This document shows, one piece after another, positions 15,285 through 23,801 of a stretch of 64,000 nt of DNA (its first letter is position 1; each line of letters opens with the position of its first letter). Origin of the DNA: Demequina muriae (lineage in GTDB: Bacteria; Actinomycetota; Actinomycetes; Actinomycetales; Demequinaceae). A model generated the notes under the pieces. The model saw nothing but the letters and a program-made list of their open reading frames with translations. It was not told the origin of the DNA and did no database searches. The position numbers and the translations under genes are program-made. Where the stretch lies: assembly GCF_030418295.1 (NCBI RefSeq), contig NZ_JAUHQA010000001.1, positions 186,001-250,000 of the forward strand, in the 5' to 3' direction.

Positions 15285-17540
15285 ATGGCTTCTCACCCCG
15301 CTCCTCCGTCCGCGTCCGAGACCGAGCCGGCCACCGCATCGGCCGGGTCCACCGAGCTGCGGGCCGAGGGCGAGGCCGCGCTGCGGGCGCTGGTGGGCCG
15401 CGACGACGCCGCGCTGCGAGACGACCAGTGGCGAGCGATCGAGGCACTCGTCGACCGGCACGCGAGGGCGCTCGTGGTGCAACGGACCGGCTGGGGCAAG
15501 TCCGCCGTGTACTTCGTGGCGACGATGCTGCTGCGTGCGCGGGGCGCGGGGCCGACCATCATCGTGTCGCCGCTGCTGGCACTCATGCGCGACCAGATCC
15601 AGGCGGCGTCGCGGGCCGGGATCCGGGCCGCCACGGTGAACTCCGCGAACGTGACCGAGTGGGACCAGGTGCATGCGTCGATCGCGGCCGGCGAGATCGA
15701 CGTGCTGCTGTGCTCGCCGGAGCGCCTCAACAATCCGCAGTTCCGCGACGAGGTGCTGCCCAGGCTTGCGGCCGATGCGGGACTCGTCGTCATCGACGAG
15801 GCGCACTGCATCTCGGACTGGGGACACGACTTCCGGCCCGACTATCGCCGCATCCGCACCCTGCTCTCGGAGCTGCCGGACGGCATCCCCGTGCTCGCGA
15901 CCACGGCGACCGCGAACTCCCGAGTGACGGCCGACGTCGCGGAGCAGTTGGGCGTGCGCCGGGCGGACGCGGAGGCGGGCGGCCTGGATCGGCACGACGA
16001 CGTGCTGGTGCTGCGAGGGGCGCTGGATCGCGAGTCGCTGCACCTGGGTGTGGTGCAGCTGCCGGATCCCGCTGCGCGCGTGGCGTGGCTCGCATCGGCG
16101 CTGCGCGAGATCGACGGCTCCGGGATCATCTACTGCCTGACGGTGTCGGCGGCCGAGGAGGTGGCGTCCCAGCTGCGCGCCGCGGGCCACACCGTGGGCG
16201 CGTACACGGGTCGCACCGACCCGGCCGAGCGCGAACAGCTCGAGGAGGACCTCAAGTCCAACCGCGTGAAGGCACTGGTGGCGACGTCCGCTCTCGGCAT
16301 GGGCTTCGACAAGCCGGATCTGGCGTTCGTGATCCACCTGGGGGCGCCGTCGTCCCCCATCGCCTACTACCAGCAGGTGGGACGCGCGGGCCGTGGCGTG
16401 GATCGCGCGCTCGTGGTGTTGCTGCCTGGCACGGAGGATCGCGCCATCTGGGAGTGGTTCGGCTCGCAGGCGTTCCCGCCCGAGGACCAGGTGCGGGCAG
16501 CGCTTGGCGCTTTGGGGACGGCGCAGCCCACGTCGGTCGCGGCCCTCGAGACGCAGGTGGACCTGCGGCGCGGCCGCCTCGAGTCGATGCTCAAGGTGCT
16601 CGACGTCGACGGAGCGGTGCGGCGCGTCAAGGGCGGCTGGATGGCCACCGGCGAGGAGTGGGCGTACGACGCCGACCGCTATGCCCGGGTCGCCGAGACT
16701 CGCGCCGCTGAGCAGGGCACCATGCTCGAGTACGAGCGGCTGGAGACGTGCCGCATGGCGTTCCTGCGCCGCGTGCTCGACGACCCGGACCTGACCGAGG
16801 AGTGGCGCTGCGGGCGCTGCGACGTGTGCGGCGGAGTGGACCTGCCCGCGGTGCCGGATGGCTCGGCCGTGGAGGCGGCGCGCGACGGGATGGACCGCGT
16901 GGGCGTGGAGATCGTGCCGCGTCGGCAGTGGCCGAGCGGCATGGATGCGCTCGGCGTGGACCTGCGAGGGAAGATCCCCGCGGACGAGCAGGCTGCGGCG
17001 GGCCGCGCGATCGCCCGCCTCGACGGGCTCGGGTGGTCGGGGGCGCTGCGAGACCTGTTCGAGTCGCGCGACGAGTCGGGTGCCCCCGTCGACGGCGAGA
17101 CGCCCCCTCCCCTGCGCGAGGCGGCCGTGCGCACGCTCGAGGACTGGAAGGAGCTGTGGGGAGGCGTGACGGGGCCGTCGCCGTCGCTCGCGGTGCACGG
17201 CGTGGTGTCGGTGCGGTCGGCGACCAGGCCGCAGCTCATGGATCACCTGGGCCCGGGACTCGCGCGGTACTTGAAGGTGCCATTCGTAGGGTCCCTGGGC
17301 CCCGCGTCCTCGCGACCTGAGCCGGACAGGCACGACGTCAACTCGGCTCAGCGTCTCGCATCGGTGTCGCGACGCCTGACCCTCGAGCTCGAGGACGCCG
17401 CGCTCGAGGGGCTTCGCGGGAAGTCGGTGCTGCTGGTGGACGACTACACGGACTCCGGGTGGACGCTCACCGTCGCCTCACGGCTGCTCCTGCGCGCGGG
17501 GGCCGCCGCGGTCCACCCGTTCGTGCTGGGCGTCCGATGA
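15285..17540 (+). CDS. RecQ-family ATP-dependent DNA helicase with C-terminal phosphoribosyltransferase-like domain
   Basis: 3'-5' DNA unwinding enzyme, 751 residues. Domain order: helicase core with Walker A GWGKS, VVIDEAHCISDWGHDFRPDY (DEAH) and the second RecA lobe with QQVGRAGRG; a zinc-binding region with a cysteine in ETCRMAF and the cluster WRCGRCDVCGG; a winged-helix-like middle; and a C-terminal segment VLLVDDYTDSGWTLTVAS, which is a PRPP-binding motif as in type I phosphoribosyltransferases. Such fusions are known in actinobacterial RecQ-like helicases, but the role of the end domain is unclear. The start is supported by TACGGT six bases upstream. Confidence 0.92.
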   Translation: MASHPAPPSASETEPATASAGSTELRAEGEAALRALVGRDDAALRDDQWRAIEALVDRHARALVVQRTGWGKSAVYFVATMLLRARGAGPTIIVSPLLALMRDQIQAASRAGIRAATVNSANVTEWDQVHASIAAGEIDVLLCSPERLNNPQFRDEVLPRLAADAGLVVIDEAHCISDWGHDFRPDYRRIRTLLSELPDGIPVLATTATANSRVTADVAEQLGVRRADAEAGGLDRHDDVLVLRGALDRESLHLGVVQLPDPAARVAWLASALREIDGSGIIYCLTVSAAEEVASQLRAAGHTVGAYTGRTDPAEREQLEEDLKSNRVKALVATSALGMGFDKPDLAFVIHLGAPSSPIAYYQQVGRAGRGVDRALVVLLPGTEDRAIWEWFGSQAFPPEDQVRAALGALGTAQPTSVAALETQVDLRRGRLESMLKVLDVDGAVRRVKGGWMATGEEWAYDADRYARVAETRAAEQGTMLEYERLETCRMAFLRRVLDDPDLTEEWRCGRCDVCGGVDLPAVPDGSAVEAARDGMDRVGVEIVPRRQWPSGMDALGVDLRGKIPADEQAAAGRAIARLDGLGWSGALRDLFESRDESGAPVDGETPPPLREAAVRTLEDWKELWGGVTGPSPSLAVHGVVSVRSATRPQLMDHLGPGLARYLKVPFVGSLGPASSRPEPDRHDVNSAQRLASVSRRLTLELEDAALEGLRGKSVLLVDDYTDSGWTLTVASRLLLRAGAAAVHPFVLGVR

Positions 17541-17589
17541 GGCCGCGAGTGCGGTGGCGAGTCTCGAGGGCGGCCGTGAGCGTCGAAGC

Positions 17590-18072
17590 ATGACGATTCG
17601 CCGCCTAGAGAACATCGGGATCGTGGTCGAGGACCTCAAGGCCGCTGTCGACTTCTTCCAGCAGCTGGGGCTCACGCTGCTGGGTGAGGCCACCGTCGAG
17701 GGCGACTGGGTGGACCGCGTGGTGGGTCTCGATCAGGTGCGCTCCGAGATCGCGATGCTGCAGACGGCCGACGGTCACGGACGGCTCGAACTCATGCGGT
17801 TCGCCCGACCCACGGCTCACCCGGGCGAGGGCGCCGCTCCGGCGAACACCCTCGGGATCCGCCGCATCGCGTTCGCCGTCGACGATATCGACGCGAGCGT
17901 GGCGGGGCTGACAGCGCGCGGCATAGCACTGGTCGGTGACGTCGTCACCTTCCAGGACGCGTACCGGCTCTGCTACGTGCGCGGCCCCGAGGGCATCATC
18001 GTGATGCTGTCGGAGGAACTCGTCGACCCCGCATCGGGCGATCGCGCCTCTGACGCGCCACCACCGGACTGA
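17590..18072 (+). CDS. VOC (glyoxalase/bleomycin-resistance) superfamily protein
   Basis: Protein of 160 residues with two paired beta-alpha-beta-beta-beta units: MTIRRLENIGIVVEDLKAAV at the start and GIRRIAFAVDDIDASVAGL in the middle, ending near YVRGPEGIIVMLSEEL. Glutamates in LELMRF and in the final strand could bind a metal. These features identify a VOC fold, but substrate specificity cannot be read. Starts at the ATG; a GTG at 17554 would extend it by 12 residues. Confidence 0.82.
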   Translation: MTIRRLENIGIVVEDLKAAVDFFQQLGLTLLGEATVEGDWVDRVVGLDQVRSEIAMLQTADGHGRLELMRFARPTAHPGEGAAPANTLGIRRIAFAVDDIDASVAGLTARGIALVGDVVTFQDAYRLCYVRGPEGIIVMLSEELVDPASGDRASDAPPPD

Positions 18073-18085
18073 CCCGCTTCGGGTC

Positions 18086-19390
18086 TCAGCCCTCGAACCG
18101 CGCCCGGATCGCCTCGCCGTGAGCCGGAAGGTCCTCGGCGTTCGCGAGCGCGACCGCACTGTCCCCCACCGCTGCGAGCGCATCGGCCGTGTAGTGGATG
18201 GTCGAGACGGCCTTGAGGAAGCTCGCGGTGTTGAGCCCGCTGGCGAAGCGCGCCGTGCCGCCGGTGGGCAGCACGTGGTTCGACCCCGCGATGTAGTCGC
18301 CCAATGACACGGGGCTGTGGGGTCCCACGAAGATCGCGCCGGCGTTGCGGATGCGCTCCGCCACCGCCGCCGCATCCCGGGTGTGAATCTCGAGGTGCTC
18401 GGCGCCGTAGGCATCCGCGGCCTGCACCGACTGGTCGATGCCGGTCGTGAGGATGACCGCGCTCTGACGACCCGTGAGGGCCTCCTTGGCGCGCGCGAGG
18501 TGCTTAGTCGCATCGGCCCTTCGCTGTAGCGCCTGCTCGACCCGCTCGGCCAGGTCCTCGGAATCCGTGATGAGCACGGAGCCGGCCATGGGGTCGTGCT
18601 CGGCCTGGCTGAGGAGGTCGGCGGCCACGAAGTCGGCGTCCGCGCTGTCGTCGGCGATGATCGCGATCTCCGTGGGGCCGGCCTCGGAGTCGATGCCCAC
18701 CACGCCGTTCACCGCCCGCTTGGCAGCCGCGACATAGACGTTGCCCGGGCCCGTGATGACGTCCACCGGGTCGCACAGTCCGTCGACGCCGTACGCGAGC
18801 ATGCCGATGGCCTGGGCGCCGCCCACCGCGTAGACCTCGTCCACGCCCAGGAGTGCGCACGCCGCAAGAATCGTCGGGTGCGGTTCGCCGCCGAACGCCT
18901 TCTGCGGAGGAGTCGTGACCGCGATGGACTCGACGCCAGCTGCCTGGGCGGCGACCACGTTCATCACGACCGAGCTGGGGTACACCGCGAGGCCGCCGGG
19001 GACATACAGCCCCACGCGTCCCACGGGGATCCACCGCTGCGACACCGTCGCTCCGGGAGCCACCTCGACCGAGACTGGCGGCGGCACGGTCGCCTCATGG
19101 AACGTCCGCACCCTGGCGATCGCCTCGCGCAGCGCGTCGAGCACGGCATCGTCCTGAGTCGCGACGGCAGCCTCGATGCGCTCGGCGGGAACGCGCAGAA
19201 ACTCGGGGTTGACGCCATCGAAGCGCTCGCCGAGCTCTCGAATCGCGTCGAGACCGCGCTCGCGCACGGCGTGGAGGATCGGCTCGACGACGGCGCGCGC
19301 ATCGGCGACGTTGACGTCGGCTCGGGGGACGATCGCGAGCAGCTCGCGAGCAGTCAGGTCACGGTCACGCAGGTCGATTCGGCTCAGCAC
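18086..19390 (-). CDS. hisD: Histidinol dehydrogenase HisD
   Basis: Zinc enzyme performing the last two oxidations to histidine with NAD. The 434-residue protein has QRWIPVGRVGLYVPGG, the hallmark GPGNVYVAAAKRAVNG and SEAGPTEIAIIADD, and ends with AGSNHVLPTGGTARF carrying a metal-ligand histidine. GTG 19390 (VLSRIDLRDRDL) is chosen because TAGGCT sits seven bases upstream; a GTG two codons earlier is less likely. It has its own promoter and is separated from hisC by three unrelated genes. Confidence 0.96.
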   Translation of the reverse strand: MLSRIDLRDRDLTARELLAIVPRADVNVADARAVVEPILHAVRERGLDAIRELGERFDGVNPEFLRVPAERIEAAVATQDDAVLDALREAIARVRTFHEATVPPPVSVEVAPGATVSQRWIPVGRVGLYVPGGLAVYPSSVVMNVVAAQAAGVESIAVTTPPQKAFGGEPHPTILAACALLGVDEVYAVGGAQAIGMLAYGVDGLCDPVDVITGPGNVYVAAAKRAVNGVVGIDSEAGPTEIAIIADDSADADFVAADLLSQAEHDPMAGSVLITDSEDLAERVEQALQRRADATKHLARAKEALTGRQSAVILTTGIDQSVQAADAYGAEHLEIHTRDAAAVAERIRNAGAIFVGPHSPVSLGDYIAGSNHVLPTGGTARFASGLNTASFLKAVSTIHYTADALAAVGDSAVALANAEDLPAHGEAIRARFEG

Positions 19391-19403
19391 GCCCACCAGC
19401 CTA
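19391..19403 (-). promoter_or_regulatory. Leaderless -10 element of hisD
   Basis: TAGGCT at 19398-19403 on the minus strand is seven bases from the GTG start. Confidence 0.5.
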
Positions 19404-19425
19404 TCCCCGCCGGGCGCCCTCGCTG

Positions 19426-20286
19426 CTAGGCCATCGCGGCGCGCAGTCCGTCCTCGAGCGGAGTCGTGGCGCGTCCCGCCAGTCGCTCGAGATCGCCGCC
19501 CTTGGTGTCCAGCTCCCCGGCGCGCACGGCCTGGTCGATCGCAACCGTCAGTTCCGCCATGGGCTGCGCCATCCCCGCGCCCAGCAGTGCCTCGAGATGC
19601 GACGGCGCATCCACCTGGCGCACGTGCACCTGCCTGGCCCCGATGCGGCCGATCACTTCGGCGAGATCATGCATGGTCCACCCCGTCCCACCTGCGAGCT
19701 CGTAGCGCTGACCCTCGTGGCCCGGAGTGGTGAGCACGGCGGCCGCAGCGGCGGCGAAGTCCCTGCGCGAGGCCGATGCGGTGCGCCCCTCCCCCGCACT
19801 CGTCAGCAGCTCGCCGGACGCAAGCACCCGACGAGCCTGAGGCACGTAGTTCTCTGTGTAGAAGCCGTTGCGAAGCATGACGAAGGGAACGCCGCTGGCT
19901 TCGAGGTATCGCTCGGTCCCCACGTGCTCCTCGAGGAGCGGATTGAGGGTCGCCTCCCCAGCGCGCAGGACCGACGTGTACGCGATCAGGCCCACGCCCG
20001 CGGCGCGCGCCGCGTCGATCGCATTGGCATGCTGTACGACCCGCCGCCCCCGCTCGGTGCCCGAGATGACCAGCACACGGCTCACGCCCTCGAGCGCGGC
20101 GACCAGGCTCGGCGGGTTGTCGTAGTTCCCCTGACGGACGGTCACGCCCTGGGCCGCCATCTGCTCCGCCCGGCCCAAATCGCGGACCACCGCGACGAGC
20201 TGGCTGGGTCGCACGCCGCGCGCGAGCAACTCGTCGATGACGAGTGGCCCCAGGCTCCCGGACGCGGCGGTGACGGCGATGGTCAT
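19426..20286 (-). CDS. NmrA/QorB-type NAD(P)-binding oxidoreductase
   Basis: Atypical short-chain dehydrogenase of 286 residues, probably an NAD(P)H:quinone oxidoreductase of the QorB type. It opens MTIAVTAASGSLGPLVIDEL, a glycine-rich nucleotide-binding motif of the NmrA class, followed by VAVVRDLGRAEQMAAQGV and RNGFYTENY. No YxxxK catalytic pair of classical SDRs is present. A good AAGGAG ribosome-binding site precedes the ATG. Physiological substrate unknown. Confidence 0.83.
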   Translation of the reverse strand: MTIAVTAASGSLGPLVIDELLARGVRPSQLVAVVRDLGRAEQMAAQGVTVRQGNYDNPPSLVAALEGVSRVLVISGTERGRRVVQHANAIDAARAAGVGLIAYTSVLRAGEATLNPLLEEHVGTERYLEASGVPFVMLRNGFYTENYVPQARRVLASGELLTSAGEGRTASASRRDFAAAAAAVLTTPGHEGQRYELAGGTGWTMHDLAEVIGRIGARQVHVRQVDAPSHLEALLGAGMAQPMAELTVAIDQAVRAGELDTKGGDLERLAGRATTPLEDGLRAAMA

Positions 20287-20335
20287 GGAGATCTCCTTCG
20301 ATGTCCTGCCAGGAAGAACCGTGCCGCGATGGGCG

Positions 20336-20722
20336 TCATTCCCCCGCCCGGGACCTGCCGATCCACCCCAGGTGGGTGTGCTGGAAGGAGTCCGCGTGCT
20401 TGAGCCCGTACCCGAGCGCCCGGTCCACGCCGACGTGGAACGCCCACGCCGCCGCTACCAGGGCGGCGACCCGTCCACCGGGCGCGCCGAAGCCCCAGCT
20501 CGCGAGCGCCCAGCCCGCCATCAGGCTCGGCCCCACGAGCGAGTGCCCGGCGTTGTACGCGATGGCGCCGATGCGGGTGCCGGCCACATACCCCAGCGCG
20601 CTGAGGTCGAACACGAGGAACAGTGCCAGCGGCCACCACCAGCCCTCCAGCATCGCGGCGGCCGCCAGCGCCACGAGGGCGAGGGCCGCTCCCTCCAGGC
20701 GCTGCCACGTCACGGGAGTCAT
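20336..20722 (-). CDS. DUF4260 integral membrane protein
   Basis: 128 residues with about four hydrophobic segments. The features FDLSALGYVAGTRIGAIAYN, HSLVGP and the C-terminal HVGVDRALGYGLKH stretch match the DUF4260 family. Function is unknown. TACGAT six bases upstream of the ATG indicates a leaderless promoter. Confidence 0.85.
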   Translation of the reverse strand: MTPVTWQRLEGAALALVALAAAAMLEGWWWPLALFLVFDLSALGYVAGTRIGAIAYNAGHSLVGPSLMAGWALASWGFGAPGGRVAALVAAAWAFHVGVDRALGYGLKHADSFQHTHLGWIGRSRAGE

Positions 20723-20734
20723 GGGGCGATCGTA
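20723..20734 (-). promoter_or_regulatory. Leaderless -10 element of the DUF4260 gene
   Basis: TACGAT at 20729-20734 on the minus strand, six bases, then ATG. Confidence 0.45.
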
Positions 20735-20747
20735 CGACCGGCGCTGA

Positions 20748-20775
20748 TAGGTTGTCCCGCATGAAGACCCTGTGA
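20748..20775 (+). promoter_or_regulatory. Leaderless promoter with a four-codon leader ORF upstream of the SDR gene
   Basis: TAGGTT (20748-20753) is seven bases before ATG-AAG-ACC-CTG-TGA (20761-20775), a minimal ORF encoding MKTL. The SDR gene starts 86 bases further on with a GAGGA ribosome-binding site. The tiny ORF may affect expression of the SDR; this is inferred from spacing only. Confidence 0.4.
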
Positions 20776-20861
20776 CCCGTGCTCGCGGCTCCGTTCGCGA
20801 CCCCTCCTCGGTAGCCGACGCGCCAGGACCTCATTCGTCACGACCACCCTGAGGACTCTTC

Positions 20862-21767
20862 ATGACTCATTCTCTTCCGCTCGCCGGCCAGACCGCTCTG
20901 GTGACTGGCGTCTCCCGCCGCAAGGGCATCGGCTTCGCGACGGCCACTCGGCTGCTCGAGCTGGGCGCCAGCGTCTTCGTCCAGCACTTCTCTCCCCACG
21001 ACACCGCCCAGCCCTGGGGCGGCGACGACATCGAGGCGGTGCTTGCCGCACTCGAGTCCTCGCGCACGGAGGGCGCCCGCCTGGGCAGCGCGCACGCTGA
21101 CCTGCGAGCGGCCGATGCGCCCGCCGCATTGGTGCGCGACGCCGCCTCGCTCACGGGCGGGCTCGACATCCTGGTGTGCAACCACGCCAAGAGCGGGGAC
21201 GACGGCGCGATCCTCGACATGACCGCGGAGCGGCTGAGCGCGATGTGGGAGACCAACACTCGCGCCACGATCCTGCTCACGCGCGCGTTCGCGGCGCTCG
21301 TCGCCGTCCCCAATGACGCGGCCGTCCCCGATGACGCGGCCGCCCCCGGCGCCTCGGCCAGCCGGCCCGGCGAACGCGCCAGTGACCGCGAGCCCTTCGC
21401 GGCCCCGGTGGGCCGCGTGTTCTGGATGACCTCCGGCCAGGGCGACGGGCCGATGCGCGGGGAGGTGGCGTACGCAGCCTCCAAGGCGGCGCTCTCCGGC
21501 ATCACCGCGACCGTCGCGGCCGAGCTGCTCGACCTCGGGATCATCCTCAACACCATCAACCCGGGACCGGTGAACACCGGCTACCTCGACCCCGAGGGCA
21601 CCGACCGGGACCTCACCGAGATCGACGAGTGGCGTCGCCGCACACCCTTCGGACGGTTCGGCGAGCCCGCCGACCCCGCCCGGCTGATCGGCTGGCTTGC
21701 CACCGACGACGGCGCGTGGGTGGTCGGCCAGGTCATCAAGTCCGACGGCGGGCTCAGCCTGTACTGA
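20862..21767 (+). CDS. Short-chain dehydrogenase/reductase
   Basis: NAD(P)-dependent oxidoreductase of 301 residues. The cofactor motif is TGVSRRKGIGFATA, the NAG-like motif is CNHAKSG, and the catalytic region has Ser in WMTSGQG and YAASKAAL with Tyr and Lys. It ends in VGQVIKSDGGLSLY, usual for the SDR fold. A roughly 35-residue Pro/Ala/Asp-rich insertion, starting VAVPNDAAVPDDAAAPGASA, lies between the Rossmann half and the catalytic strand; a duplicated VPxDAA unit makes it look like recent slippage. Substrate unknown. Confidence 0.87.
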   Translation: MTHSLPLAGQTALVTGVSRRKGIGFATATRLLELGASVFVQHFSPHDTAQPWGGDDIEAVLAALESSRTEGARLGSAHADLRAADAPAALVRDAASLTGGLDILVCNHAKSGDDGAILDMTAERLSAMWETNTRATILLTRAFAALVAVPNDAAVPDDAAAPGASASRPGERASDREPFAAPVGRVFWMTSGQGDGPMRGEVAYAASKAALSGITATVAAELLDLGIILNTINPGPVNTGYLDPEGTDRDLTEIDEWRRRTPFGRFGEPADPARLIGWLATDDGAWVVGQVIKSDGGLSLY

Positions 21768-21779
21768 GCGCTGTGGGCC

Positions 21780-22766
21780 CTACGCGCAGCCGGTGGCGAC
21801 CGCGATGACGTAGGGCGTGAGGATCGCGAGTCCCAGCAGTCCATACGCGACACTCACGCCCGCGACCGTGGCGGCCGACACGCCGCCCCCACGGGTGGTG
21901 ACAGCGCCGACCAGGCGGCCGATGCGCTCGGGGCCGGCCGCGTGAAGGACGGGCATCGCGGGGCGGCCCGCCGGAGTCCCGGCGATGGTCGCGGGCGGAC
22001 CCAGCGCCAGCAGCGCGCTCGCGAGCGCGGGTGTCCCTGCGACCCGTTGGGCGTGTGCGTCCGCGGCGATCTCGAGATAATGCGGCAGGGCTTCCGTCGC
22101 GCTCCGCACGTACGGCACCCACCCGAGCGTGCGGCGCAGCCCCGCCGCGAGTGCGGCGGCCGCGTGGTGGCCCTGCCGCAGATGCGCGTGCTCGTGCGCC
22201 AGCACCGCGCTAATCTCGCTCCCGGTGAGCGCGGCGATCGCGCCTGACGAGACCACCACGCCGCCGTGGCGCGAGGGGAGCGTCCATGCGAACGGCGCAT
22301 CGTCCTGCACCACCAGCACCCGGTGCCCGCCGACGGTCGCTGGAGTCGCGGCCACCTGTAGCCACTGCGCTGCGCCGCGTCCCTCCCTGTGACGTCGAAG
22401 GAGCTCCGCCCCGACCGCTCCAGCGACGGCGAGCGCAGCAAGAGCCGCGAAAACGATCGGGACCACGGCGGGGAGCGCGAAGGACGATGCGGTGCCGGAG
22501 AAGGGGTTGGCCGAGGCTAGGCAGCGTTGGCACACCTCCCCTGCTCCGCCGCCGAGCAGCGCCGGGCCCGCCGCGGCCCACGCGACCATGGGGCCGAGTG
22601 CCAGAAGCGCGGCCGTCCAGGCGACGACGCCGCCGGCCACGATCGCGACGGCGGTGCGGGGCGTGCGCATCAGCGCAGGGGCGGAACGCTGCAGGAGGTG
22701 CGGACCCAGGACGGCGGTGCCCGCCAGGCCGACCGCGAGCGCGAGAGAGGCCGTCATCGGGCTCAT
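21780..22766 (-). CDS. M56-family membrane metallopeptidase (BlaR1-like, without sensor domain)
   Basis: Zinc protease in the membrane, 328 residues. There are membrane segments near both ends and two before the catalytic helix. The zinc site is HEHAHLRQGHH, with the downstream glutamate probably in LEIAADAHAQR. It lacks the extracellular penicillin-binding sensor of true BlaR1. Its start overlaps the stop of the BlaI-type repressor (ATGA). By analogy with BlaR1 systems it may cleave or inactivate that repressor in response to an envelope signal. Confidence 0.87.
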   Translation of the reverse strand: MSPMTASLALAVGLAGTAVLGPHLLQRSAPALMRTPRTAVAIVAGGVVAWTAALLALGPMVAWAAAGPALLGGGAGEVCQRCLASANPFSGTASSFALPAVVPIVFAALAALAVAGAVGAELLRRHREGRGAAQWLQVAATPATVGGHRVLVVQDDAPFAWTLPSRHGGVVVSSGAIAALTGSEISAVLAHEHAHLRQGHHAAAALAAGLRRTLGWVPYVRSATEALPHYLEIAADAHAQRVAGTPALASALLALGPPATIAGTPAGRPAMPVLHAAGPERIGRLVGAVTTRGGGVSAATVAGVSVAYGLLGLAILTPYVIAVATGCA

Positions 22767-23155
22767 CGCTGTGCCTCTCCTCCACGCTGCTGCAGGTAGT
22801 CGCGCAGGAGCGCCATGTCGCGCTCATTCATCGACTCGACGAAGTGGAGCATGGATGCCGCCCTGTTCGGGCTGGACTCGAGAGCGTGGGCCATGACGGC
22901 AGCCGTGTGCTCCTCGCGCGCCACACGCGCGGCGAAGTGCACGGCGCGGCCCGAGCGCTCCGGCACCACCAGGCACTTGCGCTGGAGATTGCCCAGCACG
23001 GTCGCGATCGTCGTATAGGCGAAGTCCTGCGGCAGCACGTCGATGATGTCGCGGATCCGGGCGGGCCCCTGGTCCCACAGCACATCCATCACCTGCGCCT
23101 CGAGGGCGCCCAGGCGCGGCGGCTCGCAGGACGGGTCGGTCGTGGCGTCGGTCAT
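22763..23155 (-). CDS. BlaI/MecI-family transcriptional repressor
   Basis: 130-residue winged-helix repressor. LGALEAQVMDVLWDQGPARI, the recognition part AYTTIATVLGNLQRKCLV and a dimerising C terminus fit the BlaI/MecI family. Start MTDATTD overlaps the end of the preceding membrane-protein gene; its stop overlaps the M56 gene. It probably binds the paired ACTA-N7-TAGT dyads at 23711-23748 and so controls both its own operon and the divergent redox operon. Confidence 0.92.
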   Translation of the reverse strand: MTDATTDPSCEPPRLGALEAQVMDVLWDQGPARIRDIIDVLPQDFAYTTIATVLGNLQRKCLVVPERSGRAVHFAARVAREEHTAAVMAHALESSPNRAASMLHFVESMNERDMALLRDYLQQRGGEAQR

Positions 23156-23691
23156 GCGGACACCTGCGCTCGGACGGTGGGAACGGCGCACGCGATCTCG
23201 CCGCGCAGTCGCGCGATCAGCGCTCCGCCGGTGAGCACCAGCGCTGCGACCGCGAGCACCGGCTGGAACGGAGCGAACCACGTGAGCGCACCCGAGTACC
23301 CGAGCGCGATGAGCGCGATCTTGTTGCAGACCGGGCACCCCACCGCGAACCAGGCGATGACGGCTCCCGCCATGCCGAGACGCCCAGTGCGCTCGGCCTG
23401 CGCATCGTCGACCTCCGCCACTCCATCGCTGCCGCCGCGGACGTAGGTGGCGAGCAGCATCCCGGACAGCGCTGAGGTGACGAGCCAGACCGGATAGTTC
23501 CACCACACCGGCGCGATCTCGCGCCCGAAGACGGGGTTCGGGATCAGCACGGTCGCGGCACCGACGACGAGCGCCACCAGCACGCCGGCCACGATGGCCA
23601 CTGTCCATGTCCGTGCGGTCCACTCGCGCAGCGCCTGGGAGGCCAGCCGAATCGACTCGAGCGGGGCAGTCCGCAGTGAGGTGGAGAGCAT
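23152..23691 (-). CDS. Multi-pass membrane protein with GCPVCN motif
   Basis: Unrecognised membrane protein, 179 residues from the ATG at 23691 (an upstream in-frame ATG at 23709 is possible). It has about four hydrophobic segments. The third carries GCPVCNKIALIAL, placing a CxxC-like cysteine pair at the membrane, as in thiol-redox proteins. As first gene of the BlaI-M56 operon and opposite a DsbA/CcdA-like operon, it may take part in disulfide exchange or metal handling. That role is inference from the motif and context. Confidence 0.75.
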   Translation of the reverse strand: MLSTSLRTAPLESIRLASQALREWTARTWTVAIVAGVLVALVVGAATVLIPNPVFGREIAPVWWNYPVWLVTSALSGMLLATYVRGGSDGVAEVDDAQAERTGRLGMAGAVIAWFAVGCPVCNKIALIALGYSGALTWFAPFQPVLAVAALVLTGGALIARLRGEIACAVPTVRAQVSA

Positions 23692-23710
23692 CGCCCCATT
23701 ATGCATCACG

Positions 23711-23748
23711 ATTACTATGAGGCATAGTCGACTAAGAAAGATAGTAAT
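23711..23748. promoter_or_regulatory. Paired-dyad operator for the BlaI-type repressor
   Basis: Two identical-format dyads, ACTA-N7-TAGT, lie at 23714-23728 and 23731-23745, joined by the palindrome TAGTCGACTA; the outer arms ATTACTAT and ATAGTAAT make the whole block symmetric. It sits midway between the divergent genes at 23691 and 23802, over the likely -10 regions. Dyads of this TACTA/TAGTA type are characteristic of BlaI-family operators. Confidence 0.78.
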
Positions 23749-23801
23749 GACCCCGGTGACACCTCCCCGAGTGCCGCCGCATCATCCCTGCAAGGAGAGC
23801 C

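Noticed and set aside
13983..17333. Very long minus-strand reading frame over recQ joining the CAP gene
   Set aside because: The CAP gene accounts only for 13983-15044. The rest is an antisense shadow of recQ with a repetitive Arg/Gly/His composition, common in high-GC DNA.
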